A DNA stretch of 64,000 nucleotides from Clavulina sp. PMI_390 (GCA_015039315.1 WIDE01000013.1:413356-477355); one strand, 5' to 3'; numbered from the stretch's first letter, positions 1 to 13,385 are shown. Made by a program: numbers and translations. Notes: a model not told the origin generated them from the sequence alone.

Positions 1-299
1 CCAAGTTCTGCTTCAGCGCCCGGCAAGATAAGCCCGAGATTAAAAAGAGAACATCCTCCATGGGTGAGTCTATAAGTGGCACTGTCCTAAGTCACAGCCT
101 CTCTTTCTGACTCACAGCTAACGTCACGTCCCCTCCCCTACCTTACCTTGCTGTATCCCTTCATAAAAGCATAATGATTAATGCTTCTACTATCCTACGC
201 CTCAGAGTAGATAGACAAAATCGAAGGAACCCGTCGAGTCTGATGCTCGTTTCACTCCAAGTCCTGCACATCTGTCTCGATTGCCGTTGGCCTTTTTAA
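1..299 (+). CDS. Possible 3' end of a gene entering from the left edge
   Basis: A reading frame from base 3 runs to a plausible GT-AG intron at 64-117 (54 bp, donor GTGAGT, acceptor CTCACAG), the usual size for this genome. Splicing it keeps a frame open to TAA at 297-299. The first part (Arg/Lys/Ser-rich, ending RTSSM) looks protein-like; the part after the intron does not look conserved, so the true end may be earlier. The product is not recognised. Very uncertain, because only about 20 residues before the intron are visible. Confidence 0.25.
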
Positions 300-348
300 C
301 CATCTAGCATGCTTTGATGGTGGAATTAGCCTTCAGGGAGGCGGGATA

Positions 349-760
349 CTGTAGTAATCCGACCTTAAGTTCCTGTCATGGTCACACCAACTTGGGAATC
401 GAACTACCGTGAACTCATTTGGTGATGGTCACACAGGTTGGGGCGGGTTAAGGGCAAAGATATAGTAAATACACGGCAAAATAAAGTAATTTTTATAGTG
501 GTTGGATGGGTGCATGGAAGGTACCTGCGGTTTTGGTGCTTCACAACAAGTAATAAAAGCTTTGTTTACGCTAGAAGTCCACAGCTACGGACAAAGCTTA
601 CGCGTTTGTAGATGGTATCTCAAGTGGTTGGCCCAGCAATCAGGTTGAGATGGGCCAAAACCTGTCACAAAAGGTACTTTGGGAACTAGGAACTAACAAA
701 CTTTTGAGCGGGAACTATGTCACTGGTCACACCACGGAACTAAAGGTCGGATTACTACAG
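349..760. mobile_element. MITE-like non-autonomous DNA transposon (412 bp)
   Basis: The ends form an inverted repeat: 349-373 matches the reverse complement of 736-760 at 24 of 25 positions, starting CTGTAGTAATCCGACCTT. Both ends are flanked by the dinucleotide TA (347-348 and 761-762), the target duplication typical of Tc1/mariner-type transposition. Similarity continues more weakly inward (GGTCACACC-like blocks at both ends). The interior has no credible coding frame. Size, terminal repeats and flanks fit a MITE; a matching autonomous element is not in the window. Confidence 0.75.
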
Positions 761-762
761 TA

Positions 763-1754
763 ATAAATATCTTCCCTATGAGAGAAGAGCTATTCTGAAT
801 GTTCACTTTACTGACACCGCTCTGCATCCACTTGTCCTCAAGAGCAACGTTGGCAACGCTCTCACGGCGGCGGCGAGGCTCGTCCATCGCGCGGAGGCTT
901 CGTAGAGACAATTTAAGGGTATAGAGGCTTATCGAAGATCTTCTAATTTTTGATACTTTTCGCAAAAATCTTTGGCCCTATAAGCAGTGGCGTCAGTCTC
1001 TCCACAACCCACGATCTCCGCTTGTCCTCTACAGTGGGGTGTGAGGGTGACACGTGTCACACAGAGGGACTGATAGAATCAGTCAAATAGTTCATCTCCG
1101 CGGTCTCGGCGCAATCAAGCATCAACAAGAACAGCACCTTGCAGGAACACGTTAGCAGCTGACCTGTGCGGATCCTGAATTATCTAGGTGCGCTCTGAAA
1201 CTGATTCGATGCCGAGAGTGTCCTGTCAGGATACCCTTCAATGTCCAGCTGTCGAACTCGATGACGTTTTGCTTTGGCATCTTTCAACGTATCTTTTCAG
1301 CACGCGGCAAAACGAGGCCGAGATCAAGAAAATGAATCTTCGAGAGATCGTTATGTTGCATGCTCTCGCGAGTCATAGTTTCGCTCTGACTCATGACGAG
1401 ATTTCGCAAAATGGGAAGCGTAGCCCGAATAGTCCCGTTCGATCTCCCGTCCCCTTGTTTCCAAGACCGGCACCCTGATGTGAACCATATTCACACCCGA
1501 GGCGAGATATTATTAGAAGCTATCCTGTGTTACGCTCTTGGCGATCGCATAACATTGAAAACAGTAAAACATACTTAGAACAAGTCTTAGCTTGGCTCAT
1601 CCAGTCTCAACACATTCATCAGAATCGGACGTCTCATATCAAATGGCCAGGGCCGTATACCATAAGATCATTAATAAAATGGCATAATATGAAGTGATCG
1701 TAAGAAGACGTGGATATTTAACTAACGTCAATTAATCCCAGATTGAAGTGAAGG
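763..1754. other. Intergenic, no recognised gene
   Basis: Only short unconvincing frames on both strands and no recognisable protein motif. It lies 3' of the first membrane-protein gene and presumably includes its downstream region. Confidence 0.5.
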
Positions 1755-4284
1755 CTATGCTGGGAATGCTGCAGGCAGAACTTCGAGATGAGGCAAGGCG
1801 TCAAGACCCTCGGGTTTTGAGGCATCTTCAAAACCATTCACTTGCGTCTCGTGGTGAAGTTCCACTTTCCCCGTGTGCGGGTTGAGGCTAAATGTTTTAC
1901 CTTTAAGTTTACGATTAATATCTTGAGGGGTGTTGTAGGGTGATAGGAGCGTCATAAATTGGGAACGTTCTGATAGCATGGCAGCGACAGATCCAATGGA
2001 TGCGCTAGGTGGCCCAGCAAGGTAGAGTGGACGACGTTCGCGTGCGTGAAGGATGAATGCAAAAGCAAAAAGGACTGCACTGAGAAGACAGAGGACCGCA
2101 AGTACGTGGATAGTTGGAGCGCTAGAATGCATAATACAATTCGCGTGCACTACTCAGTATTCCATGCTCGCTTCAAGATGAACCCACTTACAATGCATGA
2201 ATCCTTGCTTGCTGAGTTACCGAGGTACCTTCTCCATAGATGGGAGTATCTTGGACGAATATTCGCCCGGCGAGAGACAAGAGGTAGATAAGCTAACAGA
2301 AGCATCAAAAGCTGTTAGAAGCGCCAACCCAAATATGAACCGTGGTGAGACGTACGAAGGCGTTCTCAACCGACCTCACTAGTGCTGCACCTCCATTAGA
2401 GAGTGTCTGGTCCCGAACTGTCTCATTGACGCTAGCAATCGTGGTATTCTTGCCAACATCACTAATGACCGCATCTGCGATGGTATAGCCAATAGCGTTG
2501 GCGATCACTCCCATAGTCGTGGGGTCCGAGAACCTCAATCTACTCAATTGGATCAGACATGTCAGAGAAAGAGACGGCATATCGCAGAATATGCGTACCC
2601 ATTGGCTGTAAAGCCGTTGATCGGGTGGTTGGCGACAAGCTTTAGGTTCGTGAGTTGGCCCAGACGGTTCCCTCCAATATCATACTCGGCAAGGGCACTA
2701 AATACCGCTTGTGTAGCGAAACAAAATGCTGAGCTAGCTGCTGTGCGATTGGCAATGAAACTAATCGCCACTGGGTCTTGCTGGGCAGTAAGGTTAGTCG
2801 GGACCGATATGTTAGGGTTGATCGCGTTAATGCATGAAGGACTGGCATCCCCCATGAAGCCAAACCAAGACGTGAAATCGGTCGGTAGGGTACCAGTGAA
2901 ATTTTCCCAGCAATTGGGCGACAAGGTGGCGTTGAATGCGTAGGCACCCGCAGCACCTGCAGTGAGACCTGAAACAGTTGCAGACGCGCACTGAACCTGG
3001 ACATGAATCGCCTCTGTCTCATAGAAGAGTGAGCTCGTTCCACTACTCGTTGGAGCGTTTATAGCCTATAATGGATGTCAGAGGTAATTGCGATAATTTA
3101 TGGTGAGGATATTTGCCTTGAAAGGCGCAACAGTCCACCCGTCGGTCACACCCCCGTTTGCTTTGAAAGTGTAGGCCGGAAGGCTCTCGGCCGAGTAAAC
3201 TAAGAATCCCGTTAATAGAAATGAAGGTGTATTATAGAAGACGATCACATACTTATGAAATCTGTACCCTACCCGTCGAGGCGTTAGAGAGACGATTAGG
3301 AGAGTAGAATATTGACAAAGATTTGACTCACCCCTGCCGCGGAGATAAAAGATGCTGGGGTCCTGTACGCATCTGTATTGTTACCGATATTGCCCGCTGA
3401 AATCACAGCTACGGTAGCATTAACCGTGCTTAACTGGACGGTGAACAGTGACCCTGCCAGTGACGAAAAGAATGTACTCCAAACGAGGACGAGACTGGTT
3501 GCGACTAGGACCCAGTGACGTCGAGAAACAGATGCTGGAAGAACTTCAAATGGACTAAGATGGAAGATCGATCAGGGCACAACTTGGCCTGATGGGGTAA
3601 GGGTACATACCTTTGAGCCATGTAGGGCAGCGTAATCGAATTGTGGGCTTGGGAGGAGCCATGGGCCAAGTCAACGTAAGGCTATTTGCAAGGGACCAGA
3701 AACCGATAAGCCTGAGTCTCGTGGATTGTTGACAAATTCGTATTCACCTGCACCTCCCTGAGAGCGTCGTATGCGCTCCTCATGGCAAATACGATTGGGA
3801 TAAACACCAGAATGGGCACAAAGGACTACGAAATTGGTCAAAGGAGTGAGCTTCCATGGACTGTATAGTAGCATGGTGGAAGCTATACCTTCAGAAATTG
3901 GGCTGCTTTGTTGGCGTCCGGGCCGGTGGAAGAAAATGACGCGAAACCTGTGAAGCACGGAAGAATGTGTGCAGTCAGAGAAGGGGGATTGCTCGGGAAG
4001 GCTCGACCAGAACGCACCATTGTGTTTTTTGGATCCCCACAAGACAAGCTCTAGCGCCATCGCGACTGCGACCAGCAATACACATAGAACTACTGCCGCA
4101 GGAGTTGAAAGCATGGGCGCAACCTTATGATGCCGTGCGTAGACTGAGTGAGCGAAGTTACAATCGATTGGACGACGGGACATACCCAGCCTTTAGGTTG
4201 TGCACCCATTCCTTTCCTGCGCTTGGTCGGACTGCCCCCAGTCTCCATCATTTCACCTTGTTTTTCGAGGGGAGTGGAAGACAT
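1755..4284 (-). CDS. DUF3433-like multi-pass membrane protein, copy A
   Basis: Intron-rich gene for a membrane protein of roughly 650 residues. I place the start at 4284 (MSSTPLEK); exon 1 ends at 4186 with ...PKGW and joins VAPMLSTPAAVV at 4123, matching the exon structure of the downstream paralogue. In order: a short cytosolic tail, a hydrophobic helix ending MALELVLWGS, an NNGF-like KHNGF turn created by splicing, a second helix (FVPILVFIPIVFAMRS), a long probably extracellular region with several N-x-S/T sites, and a final helix (VLAVLCLLSAVLFAFAFILHA) followed by a cytosolic tail. This arrangement fits fungal DUF3433 proteins, whose function is unknown. Full-length members often carry two such units; this one has a single unit. 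Family assignment rests on pattern memory; membrane character and the relation to copy B are directly visible. Confidence 0.7.
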
Positions 4285-5508
4285 AGGTACGAGGCGAGGG
4301 GCGAGGCAAAAACTGTCGGAAGTCAACAGACCGACTATTGCGGATTTTATGGATACTCATTTGTGAGATACATGAGGCAGGGTACACAATTGAGTACCCT
4401 TTCTGTACTACCCTGGCCTTTGAGCAGAGAAGCGCGCATTCTTGTTAAATTGTATCAGCCTTTGGGCGCTCCAGCTGGGTAATACTCAGAAGGAATACAG
4501 CTTGAGACACCGGGAGCGAGACCCACTTCTGGAATTAGGAATCAATGGAAAATCTGTGATCTTGAGCAGCGCACGCAACGCGAGATTGGTTTCGACAACC
4601 ATATCCAATTCAAATTAGCTGCCTCTTTTTGAAGCAGGATACATTTCCAATCACACATCTATTGAGCTGAACCGGATAAGAAATCAAATGTTTTTGAGCG
4701 GCCTGAAAAGATAAGATGACGCAGAGTCGGTGAAGCTTGTTCTCAAGGGGGGTGTGGAGTTGCAAATATCTGCCAAGCCAAGCGATGAGAGCCCAGGTGG
4801 TCATTGGTGAATAATGTACAAATACAAACAAATACTGTGGTGCTCAGCCCAACGAAACACAAGTTTATAGCCCTGAATCAGCTCTCTTTGTACCTGATAT
4901 TGTGGCGATCGACTCGATTTTTACGCCCTACACAACGCGCAGATAATTGGGGATGCCCAGCAGAGACGCTCGCTAGTCATAGCATCCAGCTTGAGCAATA
5001 CATTCGAATGGGGATATGACTGGCGGTTGCCACATGGGCTGCTCAGCTCTTGCGATTTTCCGATCACAAATGAATAGTCAGCTGAGACCGATCCCGAGAC
5101 TCAATTGATGGCCATGCGTTCCTGTTGCTAGTGAGAATTGTCGCACCTTCTGCTGGCTCAAATTAATAGCAACACACCATAAAGCTGATGCTCAGGAGTC
5201 TTGGCTTCGCATAGAGCATCGCCTTGGAGTGAGAGGGTAAGAAATCCAGGGCGAAGCTTCCATCGCCCCTCATGATAAATAAATAACGCTGATTGAATGC
5301 GAAGAACATGATGTATCTGACCCCTACGCGCGCATGCCCTCGAGAATCAGTGGTGGCCTCCTTGTTCCAGCACAATGTGAACTATCTATTTTGGTTGGTA
5401 TCTGGGAACCCGGAAGTCGAACGTAAATAAATTACAATGCAGTCATCAATCATGCCAGCAGGCGCCTTTCGACCAAAGGTTCCAGCGAATACAAGTCGTA
5501 GAAACCAT
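4285..5508. other. Intergenic between the two tandem membrane-protein genes
   Basis: About 1.2 kb without a supported gene. It must hold the promoter of copy A and the 3' end region of copy B. No clear regulatory element seen. Confidence 0.5.
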
Positions 5509-8001
5509 TCAATACTCTCTACTCTCAGGCTTTGATCCACCATTCTCCCCATGATGAGCGTTTACCTCCTCCTGGAATTCGATTGCACCAGTGTGCGGGT
5601 TGAGGCCGAATGTCTTGCCCTCCAATTTGCGGTCGATATCCTTCATAGTATCGAGAGGAGTCAAGAAACTAATGAAGGATGACCGGTCAGAGAGCATGGC
5701 GGCGACGGCACCGACTGTGGTTCCAGGACGATCAACCAGGTAGAGCCCACGGCGTTCTCGGGCATGAATGACGAAAGCGAAGGCGAAGAGCAACCCACTG
5801 AGAATGCAGAGAATTGCGAGCGAATGGACGGATGGAGCGCTAGAAGATATAAGTAAAAGGACACGTTAATGACCACGGAAAAGGGAGCGGGAGCCGAGAA
5901 AGACACCCACTATGCATGGAGTCTTGCCTCCTCAACTACCAGTGATCCCTGGCCAGTGATTGCGGTACTCCCAACGAGAATTCTGCTTGCAGCCGACAGC
6001 AGATAGATCAGCTAAATAGGATGCGAACGTTATTAGTGGCATGGTATGTTTAACCACTATTGGTTCAGGACACACCAAAGCATTTTCAACTAGAGGGACC
6101 AGAGCCTCGCCCCCTGCGGCGATGATTCGGTTCTGCTGCTCTTCGTCTATGCCAACTACCTTGGGATTAATGCCAGCGTTGTTGATCACGGCATCTCCAA
6201 CGGCAAGGCCGACAGCATTCGCAATTGTTGATTGAGCGAAGGAGTTTGTGAAGCGAACCCTATCCAATCGATCCAGATAAGCTGACTCTCACTGGCTAGG
6301 GACCAAATGGCTCGTCTTACCCGTTATAAGCGAACCCATTAAGTGAATTATTTTGGTCTGGCTTGAGATTTGTGATATTGACAAGCTGACCAGCGACCAA
6401 GTCGAAACCTGCTAGGCCAGTATACACGGTTTGCGTCGCATAGCAGAAAGCAGCGCTAGCGGAAGTGCGATTGGCGATGAAACCCATTGATATGGGGTTC
6501 TGCGTCACAGGAAGGTTGCTAGGGACAGTGACATTCGGGTTGATGGTGTTGATGCAGGATGGATTGGCGTCGGCCATGACGCCCAACCACGAAGTGAAAT
6601 CGGATGTGATAGTGCCGTTATAGGTCTCTGAACACGTTGACGAGAGACTGGCGACAAATGACCATGATTCACCATCAGAGCCAGCGGTGAGGCTAGAAAT
6701 ATTCGCTGGAAGGCATTGGACATGCATGTTGATTGCTTGCGTCTCGAGGAAGACAAAGGAAGTCCCGTTACTGGATATGTCTACTTCGTTGCCCGGCTGT
6801 ACAGTGTATTAGATTTGGAAACACGAGATGGCTCAGTTGGATCATTACCTTGAAGGCTGCGAGAGTCCATCCAGATGTCACACTTCCACCGTCTTTGAAA
6901 ATAAACGTAGGGAGTTTCTGGCCCTCAAGAACTGAACAAGAATTTAGCATAACGCGGGGTATTCAGAAGGATTCCCATACTCAGTGAGTCAATTCCCTAT
7001 AGGTGCGACCAGCGCGTTCAAAGTTAGCACTTGTGCATATCTACCTAAAGATAACACTCACCCCAGCCGCAGCAACAAAGGTTGCTGGAGAACCAAACGC
7101 GATATTATTGAAACCGACGGCGCCAGCAGAATTCACGGGAATCGTGGAAGTGACCTGACTCAGTCGAACAGTGAAGAGAGAGCCGGCAAACGAGGAGAAA
7201 ACTCCGCTCCACAGGAGAACCAGGCTGGTGGAGGTGAGGACCCATTGTCGTCGCGTCCAGGACGTTCGAATGATCGAGAGGGGGCTAATGAAAGTGAATC
7301 TTGATTAGACACACGGGTCGTGTAGGCCAAATTCAACACTTGCCTCTGAGATGCGTAGCGTGATGTAATTGAGAACTCAGGGGGGACCGAGCCATGAGAC
7401 AATTCAACATAAGGCTAACCAACGAGCGGACGAAGGCAAATATTAGCGATGAGGTACGACGAGATGGGAAACCAGCCACTAACCTGCAGCACCTTCAGCT
7501 CCTGGTACGACTTCCTCATCACATAGAGGACAGGGACGAAGATTAAGTTGGGGACGAATGACTAGACGGGATTACAGGTGAGTTAAAAGAGCATCTTTCC
7601 CAGAGCTTGTCGTACCTTGAGGAATTGCGACGCCTCGTTCGCGCTGATGTTGACGAATGACGAGATGGACGCGAAGCCTGGATAACACGGTGGTCTTTGG
7701 TGAGAACGCCGTTGCGCTTTTCCATGGGATAGCAGGAAACGCACCATTATTCTTGTTTGACTTCCACAAAACCACCTCCAGGCTGATTCCAATCATTACG
7801 AGGACAAAACACAAGGCTGCTGTCACTGGCGTGGAAAGGAATCTCGGGACCTATGAGGATATAGCGCGTTTCCTGGATTAGCAATGGATGAACCTTGGCC
7901 AGATGGTACCATACCCAGTGCTTTGGTCGTGTGCCTTCACCAGGCTTGCTCTCCTTGTCGACCACTGGCATGACATGGTCTTGGGGGAATGGGGACGACA
8001 T
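5509..8001 (-). CDS. DUF3433-like multi-pass membrane protein, copy B
   Basis: Tandem paralogue of the 1755-4284 gene, same strand and same exon layout. Start at 8001 (MSSPFPQDH); exon 1 ends ...TRPKHW, and a GTATGG intron with a TGCTAATCC branch site leads to VPRFLSTPVTAAL. Splicing removes a second intron so that KSNKNNG joins GFASISSF, giving an NNGF motif. Later parts align block by block with copy A: SFVPNLIFVPVLYVM, the helix around SLVLLWSGVFSSFAGS, the extracellular stretch FIANRTSASAAFC, and the last helix before HARERRGLY. The C-terminal tail differs and is Glu/Ser-rich. All visible frames are open, so both copies look functional. Function unknown; plasma or endomembrane location is inferred from the helices. 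Confidence 0.7.
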
Positions 8002-9130
8002 CGTTGCAACCCAGGGAGAGTGAGACTCGTTGAGAGGGCGAGCAAGAGGTTTTCAAACATGGCTTGGCAGCATTTATAGAAGCAATTGACTCCCTGAGGC
8101 GCCCGAAGACGATCGCGATGGGCGCTTGAAGCCAAGCCCAAAGCTCCCAGATTTACCATGATTGAATTGACAGCGGTACCGCCTCACTACAATCACACTG
8201 CAACGAGGCGTTTATTGGGCCGTATTCCTTGAGCAGCCGAAGACAGTGAGGCAAAACACAGCTCCGAGCTCGAACGGTTGAAATACGTTGTGGAGCCATC
8301 TCGGTTTTGCGGAATTTCGACCAATTGCCGCCCTGGGACCCTGAGCGAGCGCAGAGCTGTCAAGTATTGGTTTTGAAACCTAATAGATTAGAGCTCGTCG
8401 GGATTCAATCGAACTATATATAGTTGTCGCATCGTAAGACAAGCCGCAAATCGTACAATTGACAGGGGGAAAAGGGCGGTGAGTGATCAGGCAATTGATA
8501 TAAATGGTGCTTTGATCACGCCAGTCTACGCATGCACAACTTGCCGAAGGTTGGAGCAGCTATGCAAGAAGTGAGAGGAACCTCCATGCTTCAGCAGGGC
8601 GGTGCCTGAGAGCAGACTCCACTGTGTGGCGTGTCTCGAGCAATCGGATGTGAAAAGCCCGTTGGATATGTTGCCGAAACTTCTGTGGCAGGGTTGCCAT
8701 CAAATCTGCACCGAGAAGTTGGGTGAGTTTCTCGTATCGGTGCGGTACTTTCCTGCTATTCCATGAAGTGGCTGCGCGCTAGGGTATATCCATCACCCAC
8801 AAGAACTACCTTCAAAGGCGTGTCTGATTGAAGACAGTGCCGCATCTGCTGACCCCTTTTGGGATGAGGAATCATGAGACTTCCGCCCAGATGGAAAAAT
8901 TGTCCTGTATGTAAACATCTTTCTTCCATTAGTGATGGACCGCTCCTCTAGAATTTCTCGAGGGACCGGCGGTCGTCAATAAGTGGCCCCCGACAAGTCT
9001 ATGGAGATTTTGCGTCATTGCCCTAACAACGCCAAACAGTCTCCTCGTTCTCCTCAATATTGGGTCCGTGAGACCTCTGGGTGACTAGCACTGTGTTTTC
9101 TGTCACACTGGCATCAGAGCAAGATAGTTT
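8002..9130. other. Divergent intergenic region
   Basis: About 1.1 kb between copy B (minus) and the cation channel (plus), so it should carry both promoters. No coding frame of note and no clear TATA box or repeat recognised. Confidence 0.5.
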
Positions 9131-12100
9131 ATGAAAAGGATGGATCCTGAGGTGGAATCAACGCCTCTACTTGCTGCATCCTCGCAGGTTGGCTCAACGC
9201 GCTCTTGTCCTGAGAAACGAGAACGCCTGCTCATGGTTACCTGCTTGCAAAGTCTCAACTTACCTCTGTGTCTGTCTATCCTATAATACAAATGATTCGC
9301 GAGGATGCTATCCATTATGTCGACACCGCTCTTGCCTATGAAGCTGTAAGCTCTATTCGCGAACGGAAGTGAATATCCTTGGCCAATCACCCACCATCTT
9401 TCATAGTTAACTTCTCCTGAAATGACATATAGTCTTGTCAGGTATGTCCTTCCTCGCGCGTACGCCCAGCCTCGCTTCTAATAAGAGTTTACTTTCCCAG
9501 ACCGTTGACAGAAAAATATAACAAGCTGCACAACATGGCCGTGCCGTTCTGTCTTCTTCTCAACCGTGCCAACTTCCTACGAGATGGAAATATTGCCACC
9601 AGGGGTCTCTCTCAATCGCGTGCCGAGCTCTGCGAAATTCTCGCTATCAGAACACTGCGACATTGGGCTGCAGATACTCTTGACCTCGCTACGGTTCTCA
9701 CGACATCGTGGATTGTGTTCAACGGGGCAGACGAGCATGTCATGGCAAAGATAGAAGACTCCGAGGAGGACGTGGATGCTGAAATGCGCGTAGGCAACGC
9801 CCTAGAAATGGCCATCTTGGGTCGAGCAAAGCGTTTCATCAAGTCTGCGGCGGCACAAAAGATCATTGGTCAGTATCCTTCGACTGTGCTAGACAAAAAC
9901 CGTCTAAATTCTTGCAATCTCCTCAGATGGTATCTGGGCCGGGCGAATCATTTATTCACCCGATGCATTCCATTCATTCCTTTCGGATGTTTGTTGTGAT
10001 CCAAACCTTTTAGTTGTAAGATGGTTCCTTACTCGTCCTCTGCCTCCAGACGTACAAAAAAACGCCAGTTCATTTCTACGATCCCACCAAAGCGCCTTTG
10101 CTAGATCATTACCGGTCGGTACTCTCTTATCAGCTTCCTATGCCTGCTGCAAATGACACCCCATTACCAGGTTGAAGGTTCCGGCAATTCGTTCGGTCCT
10201 GGAATATATGAAGTATGCTTGAATCTTGGCATCTTATCACTGGAGTGCTTCTCATTTGCATTCGCACAGCTTCCTCATACTCTTCCTACTATTTATCACT
10301 GTCCTCGAGACCAATGAGATAGCTTATATGAATGCGTTCGAGTGGCTGTTTATGGTTTATGGGATTGGTGCGTTGTTCCTTTAACGCTTGGTTCATCCAG
10401 ACTGGTTTATACCTAAAATCCCCCCAGGTTTCACTGTCGACCGCTTAGCTACGATGCAAGAGCATGGGATAAGGCGTGAGTCAAGTTCCCTGCTTGAATG
10501 TACTACCACCTTCCCGCTAACATCAAATTCCTGGTGTCGTCTGCAGTATATTCCTCTAATGTAAGTTACATTCAGCCACCTCCGAACGGATTCCCTACTC
10601 ATGTTTGCCTTGCAGCTTTGGAACGGCTTCGATATGGCCTTTAGTACGTAGTTGACGACTGGTCCCACGTAGCTCCATGCTGACCCGAGGCTATAGTCAT
10701 GACATTCCTACCCTATGTCACTCTACGAGTGTATGGCTCTCGTGAGAACGTTGATTGGGCTAGGGAATGGAGCATCGATATTCTCGCCGTTGCAGCTGTG
10801 TTTATGTTCCCTCGGTCCGTGCACAGCAGATGATGCAGCTGAAGATCTTGGCTAAACCTCACCCCCTCCAATAGCCTTGCATTTGTCAGCTTATCGAACA
10901 ATCTTATGATCCTGTATGTGGATTTCTCTGCTACTAGCAGTGATTCAAACATCTGATAGCTGTGATGTTGCATAGGTCTCTGCGGTCTATGTTTACTCAG
11001 TTCTTCCAGCTTATGGCATTAGCCGTGTTTTGCTTTGCTGGATTCCTCTATGCGTTGTGGACGTGAGTATCCATAACCTCACTATTAGTTGAGCATGAAG
11101 CTCATTATTGGGTTCAAGGTTTGGGAAAGCGAAATATACGGCCGCCCAAGTAGCGTGGTGGATGACGGATTTGTGGTTCGGACTTGACGCATCAGGATTT
11201 GAGAAAGCTGGTATGCCCCATCTATTGGTTTTCCGCATAACACACAACTTGCGTCGAGTTGACGCAAAATCTAGCTGCTGGCGACTTTCACCCATACTTT
11301 GGCCCACCTCTGATGGCGGTTTATGCATGTTGCTCAAACACGTTGCTGCTGACGGTCCTGGTCTCTGTGAGTAATAATCACACCCCGACCGATCCACTGT
11401 TACTGAAATACTCCATGATTCCAGATCCTCTCTCACACATTCTCCAGTGTGGTGGAAGATGCAGCTGCTGAGGCGAGCGGCAATCTTATCGTTTGGCTAA
11501 AGCCACAGTGCTAAACTAATATTTATAGGCAATGTTCCGGAAAGCCGTCACGACCATCGAAGGGTACGAGTGCTTAAGTGTCAACCACCGCTGTTTTGGT
11601 ACTAATGCTGCACTACCAGAGTCAAAGCAGATGTTCTGTTTTCTTACCAGCCACCGCTTAACCTTTTCGCCTTCATGTTTATGTTCCCCCTTAGTTTCAT
11701 TCTATCCCCACGATGGTTCCACAAAGTTAGTTCACTCCCCGCCTTGCGTTGAACCTCAATAGGCTGATCTATTGTTTCTGACAGGTCAACGTGCTAATGA
11801 TTCGGTAAGTGAAGAGTCCGATCACTCAAAGTTCGGACCCTCATTTCATCTCCTTTGTCTTCGCAGGATCACCGCATTCCCCATCCTCCTTACTATCGGC
11901 ATATATGAACGCTCACAAAGACCAGGTCCTACATCAAGGATGCTCGTAGAAAAATTCAACAATCTAGTGGATCTGATTCCTCGACGTTTGAGACCGCTGT
12001 GTATGTACTATACGTCTCGTGCGCTTCCCCTATCATGATCATAGCTGATTCTTGTCCGGTCTGTAGCTTTCCTGGACGGGCTCTCGGGTCAGGAGGCCGA

Positions 12101-13271
12101 CATCGACACTATTTTTGAGATCGAAGCGCAAGTTGTCGACGACGTCATCAACGAGCACACTCGCAGTAGCATTGCTGGAGGCCATGCCTCTCGACCTCAA
12201 TCACCCTCCCGAAGGAGCGCGTTCGAGGCAAAAACCCCCAAGAGCGATGCCTTGGAGCTCCCAACGCCCGGTTCCAGTCCATCCACGCCAGGCATTCATT
12301 TCCCAATCTCACAACTCTCGCCAGGCCAAATGAGTTCGTTCTCCGGGAGATCAGAGCGTGAGCGTGGACGTGAGCGCGACAGTAGCCCACCGCCACGTGG
12401 CCGTGACCGTGGACGATCCGATGCAGCAGAACCCCGGCAAGTCTCGGCAGTTCGTAGTGTTAGCCGCCAACGGAACGACGATAACGGCGCAGATGCAAAC
12501 GGAAATCCCATGTCTGTCGAACTCTTCAGGTCGGACTCAGAGCCAAGCGATAACGGGATGCCGAGCCTCCCCACCATATTGCGCACAGCACCCCAAACAA
12601 TGCCTGTACGGCCTGCGCTACCTCCTCGACATGTCCGGACGCGCCGAGACTCTCATGCCGTGGCATCTTTCCGTGTCGCTGCACTGGCGAGCTCTACGGC
12701 AAATGCAGCCAACGGCAGTGCTAATGCAGCGTCTAATGGGAGTGCACATAGTCAGAGCGGTGTGCCAGGAGAAGCACCGAACTATGGAGCAGTAAATTGG
12801 GCAGCTCCAGATCCATACGCGCTCAATCCTCCCATGAATCCACCTTCCATTCTGACTGAGGGGGCTCTTAGCCCCTCGCCTCTAGCAAGGCTGTACGGTT
12901 CTGTGGTAGTGGAGGAAGAGTCTGCACCAGGTGGGAATAACGTGGCTTTTGCGACCACGCCTACGTTGAGTCATCCACAGCTACCTTCAGCTCGGCTGCG
13001 AACCACGTCCGGTATTTCTTCGCATCTTGAGCCGATGACCTCACGCCATCGTCGCGTATCTTCGAGTAACTCGATTCGCCCTCTGATGTTCCCTACAAGT
13101 GACCACCTGCCAGAGACTGTGGAGGAAGCTGTGGATGACGAGGAAGAAGCACCTGAGGTCGCGCGCTCCCAGGACAGAGAGGTCTTCAAGCTCCTCGAGC
13201 AGATGCAGAAGCGCCAGGCACGGATGGAGGAGCAGATGCAAGAGCTACTGCAGGCTCTCTCGAGGAGGTAG
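9131..13271 (+). CDS. YVC1: YVC1/TRPY-type vacuolar cation channel
   Basis: Yvc1 is the fungal TRP-type channel that releases calcium from the vacuole in response to stretch, osmotic shock and cytosolic calcium. The gene has many short exons. Likely start is ATG 9131 (or 9140, MDPEVESTPLL). Recognisable blocks follow: the N-terminal cytosolic region (KYNKLHNMAVPFCLLLNRA, RTLRHWA), FYDPTKAPLLDHYRLKVP, helices in 10.2-11.1 kb, a pore region around FHPYFGPPLMAVYACCSNT and LLLTVLVSILSHTFSSV, and the family signature FSYQPPLNLFAFMFMFP...SPRWFHKVNVLMIR. The tail from about 12.1 kb is long, Ser/Pro/Arg-rich, and ends in a short coiled coil (KLLEQMQKRQARMEEQMQEL). The tail is larger than in the yeast protein and may hold regulatory sites. 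The first one or two exons are the least certain part. Confidence 0.85.
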
Positions 13272-13385
13272 ATGAGTTGGGTGGATGGATGGGGTGATGG
13301 GTGGTAATAGGGGGAATAATATGTTACGATCTAGAGTTCTCGATTCATATGCGATCCGGGGGAATAATAACAATAGATCGATCCT

